7,357 nucleotides of DNA from Bergeyella zoohelcum (GTDB lineage: Bacteria; Bacteroidota; Bacteroidia; Flavobacteriales; Weeksellaceae), in NCBI GenBank assembly GCA_030523905.1, contig JAUNHO010000042.1, positions 1-7,357 on the forward strand, written 5' to 3'. Made by a program: the position numbers and the translations under genes. Shown here in pieces: positions 5,610-7,357 of the stretch (position 1 is its first letter; each line of letters opens with the position of its first letter). The notes beneath the pieces were generated by a model. That model searched no databases and was not told the DNA's origin. It saw nothing but the letters and a program-made list of their open reading frames with translations.

Positions 5610-6251
5610 CTAATCTGTTTGTATTTCTATAAATTCTGAAACCATTTTCACTGGCTGTTTCTGTGTATCAAATGCGATGTACGAAGCATAAAACCCCTCG
5701 CCGTAGCCTGTTTCAAAAGCGATGATATTCCCCTGATGTTTGTCGCTAGGGTTCAGTGAAGCAAACTGGTCTATGGCTCCGTTTTCATCAAAGAAATATT
5801 CGTGGAAAAACTCCTCATAAATCCCCATAAAATCAGCACCTTTTCTCTTGAAAAGCAGTTGCTCCAAATCATTCAGAGACTGCTGTGTCTCCGCATCCAT
5901 CAAGCACCCCATACCGCTTTCCACTGGATAACCGAAAATCTCTCCATCGGCCAAATCCTTGATGTTTTGTCCATCGGATACCGCCAATTCCCAATGCGAA
6001 ATTGTCTCACTAGAAAACAAAATCTCCACATACGCAATGCAGTTGGAATCCCTTTCTTTATGAACAAATACAGGGAAATCTCCTTTTGGGAAAGGCGTAG
6101 AAAACGGCTCTTTATCGTTGGTAATTAAAGGGTCACAGGCGACCAATTTCCCTGATGAAAGATGGATTTTGCCACCATCAAAAGTCTCAATGAGCGGACT
6201 TTCCACAAAAGCCTTGCTGAATAATCGCTCTATATTTTCTATATGTTTCAT
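5610..6251 (-). CDS. DUF4241 domain protein
   Basis: This 213-residue soluble protein reads as a DUF4241 member. The motifs are SGKLVACDPL (33-42), FPKGDFPVFV (54-63), WELAVSDG (87-94), FGYPVESGMGCLMD (106-119) and FETGYGEGFYASYIAFD (179-195). DUF4241 proteins are cytoplasmic and have no known biochemical role that I can state with confidence. No signal peptide or membrane segment is visible. Its ATG overlaps the stop codon of the upstream gene by 4 nt (ATGA at 6248-6251), so translation is probably coupled to that DUF6261-like gene. The downstream kinase starts after 31 nt. Family call good, function unknown. Confidence 0.85.
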   Translation of the reverse strand: MKHIENIERLFSKAFVESPLIETFDGGKIHLSSGKLVACDPLITNDKEPFSTPFPKGDFPVFVHKERDSNCIAYVEILFSSETISHWELAVSDGQNIKDLADGEIFGYPVESGMGCLMDAETQQSLNDLEQLLFKRKGADFMGIYEEFFHEYFFDENGAIDQFASLNPSDKHQGNIIAFETGYGEGFYASYIAFDTQKQPVKMVSEFIEIQTD

Positions 6252-6946
6252 TTTTTACCGCGTGTTTTCACCGCTTCGTTGATGCTTTCTATAATTTGCG
6301 AAACCTCATCGGCAAAGGTTTTATATTGCTCTGCTTGGGCGATTTTCATTGCCACGAGATACGGAATAAGTTTCTTGTTAATGAGTTCCAATACTGGTTT
6401 TCTGAGGCTAGACGCACTTTCTGTATTGATTTTTTGGGATAAAGCCTTGTCGTATTCGGCACGAATTTGAGCAAAATTTTCCTGTGCAGAAAGTAGATTG
6501 CCGATAGCCTCCGAAACGCCAGAAAGTGCCGTAATGGATGCCGACAAATCTGCCGCCGAAAGGTCTTGCAATAGCGAATTAATCAGGTTGGATTGGCTGG
6601 AATAATTCTCCGAAACTATCTTCACGCCGTATTTTTGGAACACCTCATAAAGCTTCTTTCCGTGGGCTTTTAGGCTTTCCACAGGAATGATGTTGTAGCC
6701 TTTCAAAAGTTTGCCAAGCACGCGGATCGCCTCATCTCTTTTGGCATCGGCATCCTCCAATTTGGAGACTACGGCATCTCTTTTCACGGCTTCGGTAAGG
6801 GCTTCCTCCAACTTTGCCAACTCGGCAAAAGTCTTGCTCAAAAAAGCATCGCTCCCCAGCGTGGAAGTCGCTTGATAAAGGCTAACTAATCTTTTTGCAA
6901 TGTCGCCAACTTCTGTAATTCGGGCTTGTGATAAGATTTTTTTCAT
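6248..6946 (-). CDS. All-helical DUF6261-like protein
   Basis: This 232-residue protein is rich in Ala, Leu, Glu and Lys and predicted almost wholly helical. The pattern resembles DUF6261, a Bacteroidetes family of unknown function: an N-terminal LSQARITEVGDIAKRLVSLYQ, then FLSKTFAELAKLEEALTEAV (35-54), DADAKRDEAIRVLGKLLKGY (65-84) and a C-terminal helical bundle (~125-225). Family assignment is from recall and only moderately sure. No signal peptide, membrane segment or catalytic motif is visible. Both ends overlap neighbours by 4 nt: its ATGA start (6943-6946) overlaps the stop of the small upstream gene, and its TGA overlaps the DUF4241 start. A structural or binding role in a complex with its neighbours is possible but unproven. 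Confidence 0.75.
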   Translation of the reverse strand: MKKILSQARITEVGDIAKRLVSLYQATSTLGSDAFLSKTFAELAKLEEALTEAVKRDAVVSKLEDADAKRDEAIRVLGKLLKGYNIIPVESLKAHGKKLYEVFQKYGVKIVSENYSSQSNLINSLLQDLSAADLSASITALSGVSEAIGNLLSAQENFAQIRAEYDKALSQKINTESASSLRKPVLELINKKLIPYLVAMKIAQAEQYKTFADEVSQIIESINEAVKTRGKK

Positions 6947-7332
6947 ATATTTTCGTTTATTAATTCTACAATTTTATTAACTCTATCGTTCCATTCTTGA
7001 CTTTCTTGAAAATTATCATCATCTATTCTTGTTATTTTTTCTTCTAATAATAATAATTCTGATAACTCAACTAATTCCTCTTCTGTGGAAAAACCATCTT
7101 TTCTTTCAAAACTTCTCATACAAACAAGAGCCAGTGTAATATCAAGTTGCATATTTTTACAAAGGTCTATTATATCCGTTATTTTCCATTCTTGTTCTGT
7201 TGGCGACCCTGCAACCACTAATATTTTTTTAGCTTTAACGACTATAATATAATTATTATTTTCTATTTCTTGAATACTAGAATCGTCTAATTTGCTCTCT
7301 GTCGTGTTAAGTTTATATACTTTGCTTGGCAT
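6943..7332 (-). CDS. Unrecognised small acidic protein (start uncertain, possibly 5' partial)
   Basis: I do not recognise this 129-residue protein. It is acidic, with a hydrophobic strand-like core NNNYIIVVKAKKILVVAG (25-42), a helical middle (TDIIDLCKNMQLDITLALVCM, ~52-72) and a Glu/Leu-rich helix (STEEELVELSELLLLEEKI, 82-100). The pattern suggests a compact alpha/beta fold, not a membrane or secreted protein. The ATG at 7332 is chosen because it is the only ATG near the edge in this frame. However, the frame stays open to the window edge (AREVCKRL-MPSK), so the true start may lie upstream. Its stop overlaps the next start by 4 nt (ATGA). The gene is visibly more AT-rich than the three genes downstream, which hints at separate acquisition. 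A role as an immunity-type or accessory protein is only a guess. Confidence 0.65.
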   Translation of the reverse strand: MPSKVYKLNTTESKLDDSSIQEIENNNYIIVVKAKKILVVAGSPTEQEWKITDIIDLCKNMQLDITLALVCMRSFERKDGFSTEEELVELSELLLLEEKITRIDDDNFQESQEWNDRVNKIVELINENI

Positions 7333-7357
7333 TAGCCTTTTACAAACCTCTCTCGCC

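Noticed and set aside
5802..6128. Plus-strand open frame of 108 codons
   Set aside because: It is antisense to the DUF4241 gene, with low-complexity and Cys/Arg-rich composition typical of shadow frames.

Overview
The window is AT-rich bacterial DNA that best fits the Bacteroidetes, probably a Flavobacteriia/Weeksellaceae genome (Riemerella, Chryseobacterium, Elizabethkingia and similar). This is inferred from three things: a YidC with a long periplasmic insert and the Bacteroidetes-style core, starts without Shine-Dalgarno sequences, and a TAnnTTTG-like promoter element. No rRNA, tRNA, CRISPR array or intact insertion sequence was found.

Left part (1-937, plus strand): two closely spaced, very AT-rich genes of phage or mobile-element type. 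The first is the 3' part of a CI-repressor-like HTH protein with an Asn/Gly-rich linker and a coiled-coil tail. The second is an ORF6C-domain protein. The two have different folds but share an in-frame INQNxxGNNN motif, the most unusual protein-level signal here.

Middle (938-1421): a gene-poor, very AT-rich junction with several hairpins. It holds a perfect 12-bp stem just after the ORF6C gene, a convincing plus-strand rho-independent terminator (1113-1150), and a 15-bp direct repeat whose second copy lies in a 9-bp inverted repeat. It separates the phage-like genes from the chromosomal-type genes, which run convergently from the right.

Right part (1422-7357, minus strand): seven co-directional genes. 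In transcription order they are a small unrecognised protein (possibly cut by the window edge), a DUF6261-like helical protein, a DUF4241 protein, a divergent PfkB/ribokinase, an HD-domain phosphohydrolase, an unrecognised three-segment membrane protein, and the membrane insertase YidC. The first three are joined by two 4-nt ATGA overlaps and are probably translationally coupled. The next genes follow at gaps of 31, 21 and 45 nt. yidC has its own candidate promoter in a 73-nt gap.

The yidC reading frame runs through what looks like its own terminator, so its last ~41 residues are suspect and a frameshift near the 3' end is likely. The most interesting points are the shared Asn-rich motif, the junction repeats, the yidC read-through, the altered ribokinase motifs, and the coupled trio of poorly known genes. 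None of these is proof of a new system.
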